The notes beneath the pieces were generated by a model. It was not told the DNA's origin. It made no database searches and worked only from the letters and a program-made list of their open reading frames with translations. From positions 105,460,501 to 105,524,500 of the forward strand of contig CM071598.1 in the NCBI GenBank assembly GCA_036435485.1: DNA of 64,000 bases, written 5' to 3'. Positions 33,837-46,100 of the stretch are shown here, piece by piece (position 1 is the first letter of the stretch; every line of letters starts with the position of its first letter). A program made the position numbers and the translations under genes. The DNA comes from Saposhnikovia divaricata. Its lineage: Eukaryota > Streptophyta > Magnoliopsida > Apiales > Apiaceae.

Positions 33837-34640
33837 GAGAAAATGACCAAAATACCTCAAAATAAGGTACCCATGGCCCAAAATACTGATTTTCGGAACA
33901 GTTGGCCCTCACTACCCACGGAACATGCCACTATGAGTGGCGCATCCCATCTCTCTCGCTTCTCCCGTTTTCTCTCCCATCTCTCTCGGTTTACCGGATC
34001 TCTCCGACCTCCCGAACTCTCTCCGCCTCTCTTCGCTCTCTCCGGCCACCACCACTGCTTTTGATTATACCAAAACAATCACCATTACCAGCTCTTCGTT
34101 TTGTCCCAATCGATTTAACGAATCTGGCCCCGTAGGGGCAGTTACGAGCTCACCGGAAAATCGAGGAGATATTGTTCGGTTCGATTGGGGGTTTGAAATA
34201 TGGGAATGAAATGGTTTTAAAATGGGTATGGTTGTGTAGATCGTCGAAAGGCGATTCCATTGATATATAGTACATTATAGGAAGATGCCTTGAGTGTGTG
34301 AACGAAGAATTTGCGTTTCCGGCGAAAATCGCCTCCAAATCGTCATGGGTACTGAGCTCCCTGGGTACTGAGCTCCCGTGAATTCTGAGCAAAAATGATG
34401 GTGACGTCAGATGACGTCATCACGCATTTCAGAACTGCGTAACATGGGATGCGCTGGTATGGAATGCGTATCATGGGTTATTTTCACGCCTGTCAATAGC
34501 GTGTCTGTGTGTTACTCCTTCCTGTCATGTGTTACTCCCATTACCAGTAGCATGTTCCGTGGATATTTAGGATCGCCCGAGTTGGCGGTAGGTATTTTGC
34601 TCATGGGTAGTGAAAAAAGAGGTATTCTGCACCATCACCC
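33837..34640. mobile_element. Non-autonomous Mutator-like element, possibly carrying captured sequence
   Basis: The perfect 9-bp duplication ATTATCAAT flanks it (33828-33836 and 34641-34649). Imperfect long terminal inverted repeats pair AATACCTC with GAGGTATT, CCACGGAACATGC (33916-33928) with GCATGTTCCGTGG (34549-34561), and GCGCATCCCAT with ATGGGATGCGC. The middle (33960-34430) is much more GC-rich and contains TCTCTCTCGG/TCTCCG-type coding-like sequence unlike the flanks. That fits a Pack-MULE that picked up a gene fragment, but I do not recognise the source gene. No transposase is present. Confidence 0.72.
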
Positions 34641-34975
34641 ATTATCAATAATCTAACTTTTAACAAATATTTAATAAAAATTTAGGAAGCAGAGCCAAAA
34701 ATTTCGAATTTATTACTATCTCATTTTTGGTAGAATGTTTTCAAACACAAATGGTATCATAAGTAGACATATTTCTTGTTTGAAAAAAAAAAAGGTATCA
34801 TATTTTAAATGGTATCATATCTTAAGAAATATGATTACCTTTTTTTTTTGGTTTTAAAAAAAAAAAGTAGTCATATTTCTTAATTTTGAAAGAAAATCTA
34901 AACATTATTACATTTAAAATATTATCTGGGTGAGTTACAATTTTTCAAATTACACTGGTTAAAACACCAATCAAA

Positions 34976-35062
34976 TGGGCCTTGGCCCATGTTGTATACA
35001 TGGAATAAAACCCGGGCTTGCATTGAAACCCTAAAATACAAACAATTCAGTTTCTAGGGTTT
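34976..35062 (+). promoter_or_regulatory. Site II and telo-box motifs upstream of the S10 gene
   Basis: TGGGCC (34976-34981) and GGCCCA (34984-34989) form a back-to-back pair of site II type elements. AAACCCTAA (35026-35034) is a telo-box, and CTAGGGTTTT (35055-35064) is its near inverse. This combination is well known in plant ribosomal protein promoters and supports the gene call. The rest of 34650-34975 is AT-rich with no feature seen. Confidence 0.65.
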
Positions 35063-35114
35063 TCAGCTTGTCACAACATCGCCGTTTTCCACTCATCACC
35101 ATTTCGCAGCAGTC

Positions 35115-35128
35115 ATGGTAATAATTTT

Positions 35129-35175
<47 letters not shown>

Positions 35176-36809
35176 GTTATTTATATACATATCTGTGTAT
35201 AAACGTAACCAATTGATTTGTACAATGCTAATGTTCAGATTATAACTGAAAAGAACCGCCGTGAAATCTCAAAGTACCTCTTCCAAGGTTCTTCATCCTT
35301 TCCATCTCCCATTTTTAATTAATTTTAATATAAAGTTTTATATTTATTTCAATTACTGTCCAATTTGATGTGTTATAAGTGTTTAATTAAGTGTATATGT
35401 TGAATTATAGAGGGTGTGTGCTATGCTAAGAAAGACTACAACTTGGCTAAGCACCCAGATATCGATGTCCCGAATCTTCAAGTTATTAAGTTAATGCAGA
35501 GTTTTAAGTCTAAGGAATATGTTCGCGAGACTTTTGCTTGGATGCATTACTACTGGTACTTAACTAATGATGGCATTGAGTTTTTGAGGACTTATCTTAA
35601 TTTGCCATCGGACATTGTGCCTTCTACTTTAAAGAAGTCTGCTAAGCCGCTCGGTCGTCCCATGGGCGGCCCTCCTGGTGATCGCCCTCGGTATATTTTT
35701 TTAACACTGGTTATGTAATTTATGTAATGTGATTGTTTTATGTGGGTTTTTCGGTTTGATTAATGTGATTTGGATTGGTTTGATGTGGTCCTCCTAGATT
35801 TGAGGGAGACCGACCTAGGTTTGGTGATAGGGATGGGTATCGTGGTGGACCAAGAGGACCACCTGGAGAATTTGGCGGTGAGAAGGGCGGAGCTCCAGCT
35901 GATTATCAGCCTGCTTTTAGGGTAAATACTCTTTCCAGATATGTTTTTGGTTTCAGCTAGTATGCTCTAATATGTATTATGTAGTTGTTATCTATTGTAT
36001 GAAACTGTCTACTTTTTTGCATGTATGCATATCAGAAGTTATTTGATGTGTACAGTATTTTGATATATTTATGGCATGAAGCCTGATTTTGATTATGCGT
36101 TACTGTCGAACAGGCTTAAAGAACATTTATGCACTTCTGTACAGCTTGTTCATTTGTGTTTTCACTTGATCTCGTGGTTTTTAACCAATAATTTAAGTAG
36201 TCCTTGAGTAGATTAATCTTGTACCAAATGTCCGGGTTAGTTCTTTCTACGATAAAAGAAGAAATACAATGTTTCCGACCTATCAAAGTGAATTAGGAAT
36301 CCGTAAGCTTGGATTTATGGATCCATATCTAACGATTAGGATGTGCATCAATTTAGGGCAATTACTGATCATTCAAAAGCCTATTCAGTATGCACTCATC
36401 CACCCTAATTTCCGATTGTGAAGTATTTAAGGGTGAGTATTGTGCGACAACGTGATTGCCTGCTACTATTTAAAGGCTTTTAAGCTTGTAGGAAGATATT
36501 TAAAATGCTCTTTCATTGTTTGTGATCCCCTGTTCTCATGTTTAAGGTTCTTAAGTGAGTTGTTACATTTATTTTTGTGCCAGTTGCTCTGTGTCCTTGA
36601 AGGCTTAAACAGCTGATTATGATGTTTTACGTGGTGTTTCTGATAATGGCCATGTTACTAGGATTCGGTTTTAATATAGAATTTGGCTTCTTAATAGCTG
36701 AGTAATGAGTTCGGTGATGTGCTAATGTTAGTCACAAAAATTGCAGGGTTCTGGGAGGGGTGGCTTTGGACGTGGCTCTGGAGGTTTTGGAGGAGCACCA
36801 CCTAGTTGA
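35115..36809 (+). CDS. RPS10: 40S ribosomal protein S10 (five exons)
   Basis: The product is a small-subunit cytosolic ribosomal protein of the S10/plectin family, which binds the 40S head near mRNA entry. Exons by GT-AG sites and frame: 35115-35117 (ATG only), 35239-35287, 35411-35690, 35798-35921 and 36747-36809, giving 172 residues. The N-terminus is MIITEKNRREISKYLFQEGV; the winged-helix core includes PNLQVIKLMQSFKSKEYVRE, FAWMHYYWYLTNDGIEFLR and LNLPSDIVPSTLKKSAKP. The C-terminal tail is Gly/Arg/Pro-rich (RPRFGDRDGYRGGPRG, GRGGFGRGSGGFGG), as in plant S10. An intron directly after the start codon contains a (CT)n tract. Length and domain order match the family and no defect is visible. 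Confidence 0.95.
35132..35172 (+). repeat. (CT)n microsatellite in RPS10 intron 1
   Basis: About 20 CT units lie within the first intron shortly after the start codon. CT tracts near start regions are frequent in highly expressed plant genes. Its length is likely variable. Confidence 0.85.
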
Positions 36810-38021
36810 AGCTGTTCTTAAAATTCAATATGCCAGAGTTGTAATATCTGCAAAATAGGAACTGGTTCAAACAATCTGAAACCATTTCTTTACACAGTTG
36901 TGTGAGTTCTATTGTCATCTTGGGATCAGAAATATTATATTTTTGCCTTTCTGAGCTTTTTTGACCTGATGAGTTTCTACTTGAGTTTACATGAAGTCCT
37001 GTTGGAATAGTTTGGTAGCAAAATTCACTAGGAAGGCGATATGGTATGTTAGTGATGCATAATTATCAGAAACCTTGCATGAAAGTTTTGATTGCATTGA
37101 GAAGTTAAAGTAGCATAATGTATTTTGGATGAGGTGGTCAGGTTGTGCACCTCGGCATGCACTCCACATTATGGTAATATTGTGATTGACATCAAACATT
37201 CAAGTACATTCAACATCACGGAGCCAAGTCTCATGTAGCACCAAACCGGAGAGAGAACATATATAATAATGTTAGTGGTAAATAAAAGTTGCGTAACAGT
37301 ACCAACATTCTCTAACAAGTCTCATGTTACTCCAACGTAAGTGTTAAACATGAAGGTACTGGACGATAAAAGATTGGATTATGGCTGCAGCTGCACCTAT
37401 GTTCGCTTTCAGACGTTAAAATGGTACTTTTAATGGTCAGTGAGAATTTAGTAGAACTATTGTAAATGGCTATCCTGTAAATGTTGCACTTCAGAATTGA
37501 CAACTGGTTGCTGCTTTGAAGAAAGAATGTTCTGCACTTGTATCACGGCATTCGAGTTCTAAGTGTCTCCCGGGGACATTCATTATCATTACAGATCAGT
37601 CGTATAAATTTCATCTATTCAAAACAGTCACATATCTGACGTTCATTGATATCCTAAATTTGCAGGCTTGAATGCAAATTGCTATTAATCAAATATAAAC
37701 TGGAAACAAAATAATGTCGTACTTTAGCAACAAAAAATTGAGTAGATTTTTGTAGCTTCGATAAAATTATTTATTTTGTATAATGATTTTTTTTTTAAAA
37801 CTATATCTAATTTTATATAGTATACCCTCATGTGAAATTTAAAGCATGCAACATGTAAACATGCCGATAAGGATTTAAAGTAAAAGATTTATCATAGCCA
37901 GCACATCCGGTGGAATTCTGTTTCAGTATAAAGTACATAGTTGTACTCAAACTCAACATCTCTCGTAACTTTAGGAGCAACTCGAACTAATCTTAACAAT
38001 CTCTCAACTCTCAAACTCATA
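36810..38021. other. RPS10 3' region and intergenic DNA
   Basis: The S10 3' UTR probably occupies the first 100-200 bases. I recognise no gene or mobile element in the rest. Confidence 0.5.
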
Positions 38022-38351
38022 GGCTATGTTCACTTGGATTGAATGGAATGAGGGGAGAATAGAATGAAATTTATACTATTATTTGGGGGAGATTGGGGAA
38101 AGTATTTATAAATTTCATTCCTTGCTTCATTCCTCTCCAAATAATTTGAACTAGAATTCTAACCCACATGTTTTGGAAGGAATGTTAAATTCCCAATCTT
38201 CATCTTTTTCCTTGCAATCTTCATCATAAAAATCTTCTTCTCCCTCATATTTGTTCATTATTTCCCCCAACATCCCCCTTTCTTCATAAATTTTGTTTAC
38301 AATTTTCATTCCATTCCTACCCCATTTCATTCTTTCCAAGTGAACACACCC
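38022..38351. mobile_element. TIR MITE (GGCTATGTTCACTTGG ends)
   Basis: The left end GGCTATGTTCACTTGGATTG pairs with the right end CCAAGTGAACACACCC, and the pairing extends through GAATGGAATG against CATTTCATTC. The trinucleotide ATA flanks both sides (38019-38021 and 38352-38354). A 3-bp duplication suggests the PIF/Harbinger group, though the usual target is TTA/TAA. It sits about 70 bp upstream of the kinase start, so it could contribute to that promoter or 5' UTR. Confidence 0.6.
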
Positions 38352-38421
38352 ATAGTACATGAGACTTGCTGATACTAATAATCTTTTAATTCCAAGTACA
38401 ATAATAAATTAGTGTATCAGC

Positions 38422-40323
38422 ATGTCTTTTGATTCAGTAACATCATCTGCTGTTAAAAAGCTCTCCGCAAGAACCTCATTCTTTGGCCTCAAGTTATGGC
38501 CTGTAATTCTCATTTGCATTGGAATTTTCATCTTGTTGCTTCTTCTTCTTAAAATCTGCTGTTCTTGTTGTCGACGATACTCTAAATATGGCGATTATCA
38601 GTTAAATAAATCAGACAGCAGTTGTAATGCAATCTCAAAAACTACTTCATCTTCGATGCTTCTATCTCGTCATGCTTTGCCATTGGAATATGACATTGAG
38701 TCATCAGGTGGTCAGTGGTCAAGACGAGAAGGGTATAAAGGTTGTGATACTAGAAGTATTCAGTTGAAGCATTGTAATAGCATTGGAGGGATAAAACAAT
38801 ACACTCTAGAGGAAATCGAAACCGCTACAAATGGATTTGCTGATGAAAATGTTATTGGTAGTGGAGATTACGGGATTGTCTATCGTGGCTTATTGTTTGA
38901 TCATTCTCGTGTTGCTATAAAGAAACTCGTATTTAACAAGTATGAGGCTTTCTCTAATTTCATTAAGAAAAACTATGTAAACATATACTGATGGTATAGT
39001 GATTATATAAATTGCAGTGGTAAATCAATGGATTTTATACAAGAAGTGGAGGCAATGTGGTGTGTCAGGCACAAGAATATGGTGAAGTTATTAGGATACT
39101 GCACAGAAGGAACCTACAAGTACAGTTCTTCTCCGTTTTCTTCGCTTCTACAACTTTATTCTGATTGTTTAAATATCATCTAGTCATTCCCTAGTTAAAG
39201 ATATGTTATTTGGTGTTAATGGTAAGCAGAATGCTGGTGTACGAGTATTTAGACAATGGTAATCTCCGGCATTGGCTTCATGGAACAACAGGGGATGTTA
39301 GCACATTGACATGGAATACGCGGATGAACATTATCCTAGGGATCGTCAAGTGGTTAGTGCTATTCTTTACCTACTTTAGTTACCATGTTCGTTTTCATTA
39401 ACTGGACTGGTAGTTGAAATTTAGAGTTTTGATTCTGCAGTTTGGTATATCTTCATGAGGATACTGAACCACCTATCGTTCACCAAAATTTAAAATCAAG
39501 TAATATACTTCTTGATCGCCAATGGAATCCCAAGGTATCTGATTTTGGTCTTTCCAAGCTTTTAGGACCTGACTGGACTCTCTCTCTGGCTCGGCCAACA
39601 GGAACTTCCGGGTTAGTTTTTGCATTTCATCCACAAAGCTGCTCCTTATGATTTCATAACTGATGTAGCTCTTTTTGGTTGTTTACTATGTAGTTATATG
39701 GCGCCAGAATATGGTATTACCAGAGTTTTGGACGAGAAGACTGACGTTTATAGTGTTGGAGTGCTTATTATAGAGATCATAACAGGGAGATCTCCGGCAG
39801 AGAGAAGAGGAGAAAAGAATGAGGTGATTTGAGCTAATAAACATGTTGAATAGATACACTAATATTTTTAGTACGAACTAGTGAAACTTTATGTGCATCT
39901 CTGATCCATCTGCATAGTTCTGTTTACAAATTATCAACTCATTTCTATCAATTTGATGTGCAGGGTAACTTGGTCGAGTGGCTAAATTCCATGGTTAGGG
40001 ACCAAAGTATAATCCAAATTCTGGATCCAAAGTTGGCTGAGAAGCCTAATAAGAAGGAACTAAAGCGGATAATATTGATTGCTCTACGATGTGTTGATGC
40101 AGAAGCTGAAAATAGGCCGAAAATGGGAGACATCATTCACATGCTTGAGCCTCGAGACTTGCTTTTAAGTGATGTAAGCACTACTATTCTACAATTGCTG
40201 CTATGCAAGTCTATGTTCACATTTATTAGTTTTCTCTCACTGTTTGGTTATCGCCTTTTACTTTAAATACAGGAACGTGTAATAAAAACAGAGACATTGC
40301 GTCGCAATCTTGATGCTGATTAA
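38422..40323 (+). CDS. RLCK-V/GPK1-like membrane kinase homologue, probable pseudokinase (seven exons)
   Basis: Exons: 38422-38939, 39018-39119, 39230-39349, 39441-39611, 39694-39823, 39964-40173 and 40273-40323, all GT-AG and in frame, giving 433 residues. There is a short N-terminus (MSFDSVTSSAVKKLS...FFGLKLWPV), one membrane span (VILICIGIFILLLLLLKICC), a juxtamembrane segment and a kinase domain starting YTLEEIETATNGFADENVIG. The glycine loop GSGDYG, VAIKK lysine and DFG are kept. The catalytic loop reads VHQNLKSSN where active relatives have HRDLKSSN, so the catalytic Asp is Asn and Arg is Gln. With a complete exon structure, this suggests a signalling scaffold or regulator at the plasma membrane. 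The tail after GDIIHMLEPRD is shorter than in relatives. Confidence 0.88.
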
Positions 40324-41234
40324 GTATCAAGGCTATTGTGTAAAAATAGCATAAGAGACTTCAGGAGTATAGCATTTCTGCATCAATTTCTGGAGACTGG
40401 AATGTTGGAAGTCTATAGGAGCTGGTATAGATCAAAGCAAAATATGTTGCAAATATCTTCATCAATTTTGCTTCTTTCACTTTTTCTTCTGTTTATGATA
40501 CAAACGTTATCAATGTATCATGCTGAGATTAAATAAAGATTTCTGTTTGGCGGGCTAGAGGATACTAGTTATGTTTTGTAAAACTGTAAGCTGGACAATG
40601 AAGCCCACAGAGTTATACACCAACAAATTTAACAATGCGAAGTCTCTGCTACGCATTGTTTTCCTCGAATGAAAAATAGTAATCCATTTTGTTATTTATA
40701 GTTTAACAAGCGGGATACAATAAGTATGTTTGGTTTTCACTCCGCGTATGGTAACAAACCTGACATTAATCTTTTGAGGACAAAACCACATGTGTAAATC
40801 AATTTCAAACCAATAAAGATATTAAATTTTCATGCAGCCTTCAACATCAAATTTCTATTAGTATTTGTTTATATGAAAGATACCTAACAATGTCAAATTA
40901 GTTGGAAGGCCAGTTACTTAATTTTCGGTTAAGATTCTAAACAGATCTTATAATTTTCTTATCCAATGTGACACAACATCGGTTGGGCCCAGTCAATCTT
41001 ATTCCTTAAAAAACGGATTAATTGTGGAAATTTATGAATTTAGCATCTGCCCGTATTTGGATGAGTCCAAGTACATTGATTCAAAGTTGACAATAGTAGT
41101 CCATAAAACACATGTGGTTCACCTCCTTTTAAACCCACCCAAGAATCACATTCCCCTGCCTGCCTATCTCTTCTCAAACAACCCATACTCACAAACATAC
41201 ACAAATTCTTGATATAAACACCCCTTGGTCGATT
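40324..41234. other. Intergenic DNA upstream of the carotene hydroxylase gene
   Basis: It contains the kinase 3' region and the presumed promoter of the next gene. An ACACATGTGG palindrome lies at about 41108-41117. I see no gene, MITE or clear TATA box that I could assign. Confidence 0.45.
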
Positions 41235-42975
41235 ATGGCAGCTAGAATCTCCGTCGGGTCTTTTGGTGTAGGGAAAGGCCAAATTCAGAGTCCGAAACGG
41301 ATGACCACTGTCACGCCAATTTGGCAACAATCTCCTATGATTCGTAGATCGTTTGTAGCTCTAGGGTTGGGAAGGAAGCAGAAATTGAGCATTTGTTTTG
41401 CGGTGGAGGATAGTGAGAGGCCAGTGGTTGCTGCAGAAGTAGAAGAGAGCACGCAAGATATCGAAAAACACATCATAGCATCCTTGACTGAGACAGGAGG
41501 CAATCGTGGTGAGGAAAGAATGGCCAGAAAGAAAACAGAGCGGTTCACTTACTTGGTTGCGGCTGTCATGTCTAGTTTTGGTATTACATCCATGGCTGTG
41601 TTCGCTGTCTACTCCAGGTTCGCTTGGCAAATGGAGGTATTATACATTTTGTACATGCATACGTGTATTGTATTATAGTATTTGATCATTGTCAGTGTCT
41701 CAGCAATACTGTTTGGGTTAATATTTATAGGGTGGAGAGATTCCGTTGTCGGAAATGTTTGGTACATTTTCACTTGCTTTCGGGGCTGCAGTAAGTGCTT
41801 CCTTTTAATTCATCCTCCCGCAACTCATTTCTTAGAATTATACTAGTATTTGTTTTTTTTATGTAGAGATAAAAATCAGTTGATTGTATGTGTTGCAATC
41901 CGCTACTTCAGGTGGGTATGGAGTACTGGGCAAGATGGGCACACAAAGAGCTATGGCACGACTCATTGTGGCACATGCACGAGGTGTATTAATTTCCAGA
42001 TCTTAAAGCTGCCAACTAAATGGATTTGTATTAGTAGTAGTATTCATGCTTTAATTGTGTGTCTAAAATGCAGTCACACCATAAACCAAGAGAAGGCGCA
42101 TTTGAGCTCAACGACGTATTTGCTATCATAAACGCGGCTCCAGCTATCGCACTTCTTGCCTATGGTTTCTTCCACAAAGGCCTCTTTCCTGGCCTTTGTT
42201 TCGGTGCTGTACGTTTCCATTTTTCTGTTTCCTCAATTTCAGAGATACTAATAAACTAGTTTTAAACGTGGGGTGACTATATATTCTTTGTTTGTTTTAT
42301 CAACTAACAGTGACAGTACATGATACAAATACAGGGACTTGGAATCACGGTGTTTGGGATGGCCTACATGTTTGTCCACGACGGTCTTGTCCATAAACGG
42401 TTCCCGGTGGGTCCTGTAGCAAATGTCCCCTACTTGAGAAAAGTTGCCGCTGCCCACCAGGTTTTGTTCACACCCTGTATATATCATTATCTATCACTAT
42501 TCCCCGATTCTTAATTTCGCAACACTCGGACATGGGTATTATATATTGGTATTATTGTTTTAATGTAACGTTAACTTTAAGCGAAAAGCATGTATAACTT
42601 TTAAAATATTGTCATGTCCAACAATTGGAACACGTATAGAAGTTGAACTCCTGTAATTTGTAAACAAGTTGAGATAACAAAGATTTATGTAATAATTCCA
42701 GCTGTTTTACATGTATAGCTACACCACATGGAGAAGTTCAATGGAGTGCCATTTGGGTTGTTTTTGGGGCCTCAGGTTTGTGGTCCTCTATTAAGTACTA
42801 CTAGCATATATCTATTACAGCTTTTTTTTTTCTTTACTTTCTATGATTAGTGGATGTCTGGATGATAAACAATATCCGGGAATTATTTGATTGGCTGCAG
42901 GAAGTCGAGCAAGTGGGAGGGATTGAAGAGTTGGATAAAGAGATCAGTCGGAGAATCAAATCCTCTTCCATATAA
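41235..42975 (+). CDS. BCH: Beta-carotene 3-hydroxylase, chloroplastic (seven exons)
   Basis: This is a non-haem di-iron hydroxylase that adds 3-hydroxyl groups to beta-rings, turning beta-carotene into zeaxanthin via cryptoxanthin in plastid membranes. Exons: 41235-41636, 41731-41790, 41912-41983, 42074-42208, 42335-42460, 42719-42775 and 42901-42975, all GT-AG, giving 308 residues, the usual size. The N-terminus (MAARISVGSFGVGKGQIQSP) is Ser/Arg/Lys-rich with few acids, as in a transit peptide. Hydrophobic segments follow (FTYLVAAVMSSFGITSMAVF and others). The iron-binding histidine clusters are intact: HKELWHDSLWHMHESHH, HDGLVHKRF and HQLHHMEKF. The C-terminus GGIEELDKEISRRIKSS is typical. 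I see no defect. Confidence 0.95.
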
Positions 42976-43516
42976 TCGGTGTTGTATAATAGAGAGCTAA
43001 TATTATAGACTACACGTTAGTGAAATCAAAGTTTATAGTTCTTTTTCGGTTGTTTTGGCTTCTTTTGCTCATAACTTGTTATAATCTAACAGACCAACTC
43101 CACACCCTGTGTAAATATGTATACATAATTGCCAAAATGTAGTAAGAATGCCTCATAAATATATTGGTGTTTTCGATCTACAAATTATCGATTCCATTTT
43201 AATTGGCGCTTTACTTTTAACTAGCAGTGCAAAGCACGGATTGTGATAAATTATTTTAAATTTTTTAAATAAATAAAATTTTGAAACACCAAATTGTATA
43301 TAATACTATATTCTCAACTTTTATTTAGATTGCTAGTTAATAGACTCTTAACATATAACTTCACTATTAAATTAATATTTAACATTATTATTTTAATTAA
43401 TTAAATTTACATAACTTCATTTTGGTAATATAAGAGTGGTTATATTATTTTAATGGTATACATGACATACCATTAAAAGGGGGTTTCTGATTTTAATAAA
43501 GAGTATAGAGAAAAAA
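42976..43516. other. AT-rich intergenic DNA downstream of BCH
   Basis: It holds the BCH 3' region. A CTAG-linked GTGC...GCAC hairpin (43221-43240) resembles a minus-strand Helitron end, but the spacing is wrong. No gene seen. Confidence 0.4.
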
Positions 43517-43925
43517 GGTTCCCAATATCACAATTTCAAGACAAATGGCTTCAAATATCACAATTCAAAAAGCTGGTCCCGTATATCACTCCAAAACCCT
43601 ACATCGTGTAGCGTTTTGGATTTTTTTTTTTTTTTTTTTGTAAGAGACGCTAATGCGTCTAGCGTTGTGTGTGTCTTGTGGTGGGGGGAGGGGGTAACTC
43701 TAGATTAACTTTTGTTTAGAGGATGGAAACTCTGGATTAACTTTTGTTTTGAGGATGGAAACGTTGAACTAGCTAGCATCTTTAAAAAAGAAAAAAGAAG
43801 AAAAAAACCTGTATGACGCTAGACGCAATAGCGTTATAAAAAAAACTTAAAACGCTAAATCATCTTATGTTTTGGAGTGATATTTTGGACCATTTCCTTT
43901 AAAATTGTGATATAGAGGGCCAACC
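43517..43925. mobile_element. Foldback (inverted-repeat) element
   Basis: The left arm GGTTCCCAATATCACAATTT and the right end AAAATTGTGATATAGAGGGC/CAACC are inverted copies over about 90 bp, sharing ATATCACTCCAAAAC and TAGCGTTTT further in. A second inverted pair, GACGCTAATGCGTCTAGCG and ACGCTAGACGCAATAGCG, lies inside. No clear target duplication was found. It resembles a non-coding TIR or foldback transposon; the superfamily is undecided. Confidence 0.55.
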
Positions 43926-44643
43926 TATAAAAATTGATTTTTTCGGTTATTAAATTTTCGGTTCCATTTTAACAAGCATTTGACTTTTTACATGATTAAT
44001 GATGGGAATAAACTTTTACTACATTTAAAATTATGATGAATTATGATGAATTAAATGTTAGTACTTACTTCATATAAAATTATGATGAATTTCATAAATC
44101 ATATATGTGTGAAAAAGAAAAAATCGAAGTATTGATGGGAGCTAATGCAAGAAGCACACGACCAGGAAAAGTTGACAGCAGGTTCTGTTACAAGTATATC
44201 AATTTGCACATGATCGTAAAAAAATGGGACAAATGTTGGAAAACAATGAAATCTCAGGAATGTTGAAGCAGGTGGAGAATATAATCGAAGCCTTAAGAAG
44301 GTAAAAAACTCGTGTTTAAAAGAGAGATTAAGGATACTATTAAGATATTGGAAGATATGGGATGTAAATACATGCCATGCGTCTTCACAAGGATTAACGG
44401 ACGGAGGGGGGCCTAAACACGTCTATTTTGTTTTTCGTTAACGCTGTTACATGCATTATTTACAAAGTGCTAGGGCCACTTTGTTATGGTACGTATGCAA
44501 TTTCCTCACCCAGATATAATATAAAATTTGAAAAGTCTTACCCAATCGGATATCTTAGCTAACAAAACATCGAGAGTTCAAATTTCATCGAAAATAAAGT
44601 GAAATGGCATGCTTGAATATTTAAATTATTCATAAAAAATAAT
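43926..44643. other. Intergenic DNA without recognised features
   Basis: AT-rich sequence. Around 44150-44340 there is a short coding-like patch (GCAAGAAGCACACGACCAGG and neighbours), but I could not assign it to a family and no long frame is open. Confidence 0.35.
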
Positions 44644-46100
44644 GATGTAGGAAGGGACATTTCACCCATCCATTCCGATCTCCGCTTCGAATGGAACGAA
44701 AATTTGAAAAAAAGAAAATCGGATTTGAAACGGGAAATGGAGAAATTTTATAAAAAAAAAAAACCAGGGATTGGGGTGGGACGGGGATTAGTGTCTCCTC
44801 CGCCCAATCCAATTCGACCTAAAATTTCCCATTCCCATTTCCCGCTCCGATTCTCGTTCCCCGATCCCATACATAATAAAAAAATACTATATTTATATGT
44901 GAATATATGAAATCAATATATATATATAAAGGAGGATAGCGGGAGTTTAGGTGGCGCTCTAATATCGTCTCAATCGATTTTTCTAATTTTCTAGAATTTT
45001 AAACACTAATAAATATGAAAATATCAATTAGCATATTAGAAGTAGAATAGGTGTTCGAATTTATAAAGGAGAAGAGCTCGAATTTATAGGGAAGACATAT
45101 GATTAGAAGTTCTATTGGAAGTATAATAAGTATTTATAAGGCATACGATTAAAAGTTCTATTGGAAGCAGAATAGGAGTTCGAATTTATAGAGAATAAGA
45201 GTTTGAATTTATAGAAAAAATATATATAAATAAAAGTTCTACTAGAACTAGAATAGGTGTTTGAATATATAAAGCAGACATATAATTAAATATTTTATAG
45301 AAAGTGCGATCTTCTTAAATTATATATTTTTTATATAAGTTAATTATATTTATATTAGGAATTCATAAATCAAATACTATTGTCATGAAAAAAATCACCG
45401 TATTTAAAAAGAAAAGAATTGATGTGTTATTAACATAATAAAAGAACAATGAGTAAAAGAACAATCTCATGTAGTCTTTATAATATATGTTAAAAAGTTG
45501 GGATTTCGATTTTAACGAGAGAGCGGCTCAATCGAAAGAATCATATTTAACAAGAAATTGATTCATTAGAGAAGATTATTTAATTATTAAAATTTAATAT
45601 TAATATTATAATATAACGTAAATGAATTGATTTTTTTTAAAAATATTATAACGCCGACGCGAAGCGCGGCTTTATCAACTAGTAACTTATATAAAGTAAA
45701 TACAATTTATATATTTTGATAAGTTTAAAATATTTTATCCATTTTTTAGTTAAAAATTTTCATTTTAGAATTCATGTATTCGTTGTTTTATTTGTTATTT
45801 AAATTATAAATAGATATTGACTAAAATTTATGTATAAGATATGACACACTACAATTTATTAAACTGAGTTCTCTATAAAAAGGTTTTATACTAAATATAT
45901 ATTTTTTTAATTTTTAAAAATTTCTCGATTTGTCACTGGGATCTCGTTTCTTGTTCGGCGATGAGGATCGGGTAACAAAATATTCCCCATTTGAGAATCG
46001 AGACGGGTTTGGAAAAAAGGGATGAGAACAACGTTTCCCATTCGAAATGACCTGACGCTTATCCCGAGACTGACGTTGACATAATGATTCAGGCATATCA
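44644..46100. mobile_element. Diverged relic related to the hAT MITE at 46892, split by a Helitron
   Basis: 44650-44880 opens TAGGAAGGGACATTTCACCC and contains GGGATTGGGGTGGGACGGGG and GATTCTCGTTCCCCGATCCC. 45925-46080 contains GGATCGGGTAACAAAATATT and GAATCGAGACGGG. Both resemble the two halves of the intact MITE at 46892-47531, in the same order. They are separated by the Helitron-like segment plus AT-rich DNA. The ends are too diverged to fix a target duplication. Confidence 0.35.
44913..45682 (+). mobile_element. Non-autonomous Helitron
   Basis: The 3' end is classic: hairpin GCCG-A-CGC-GAA-GCG-CGGC (45653-45670), then TTTATCAACTAG, with CTAG followed by T. The likely 5' end is TCAATATATATATATAAAGG preceded by A, giving the expected A|TC...CTAG|T insertion. 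At 770 bp with no RepHel gene it is non-autonomous. The 5' end is less certain than the 3' end. Confidence 0.62.

Noticed and set aside
33843..34209. Possible host gene in the GC-rich part of the Mutator-like element
   Set aside because: Several short frames overlap on both strands and none shows a recognisable domain. It is treated as possible captured cargo only.
43221..43240. Helitron 3' end on the minus strand (CCGTGCTTTGCAC then CTAG)
   Set aside because: The gap from hairpin to CTAG is only two bases instead of about ten, and no matching 5' end was found.
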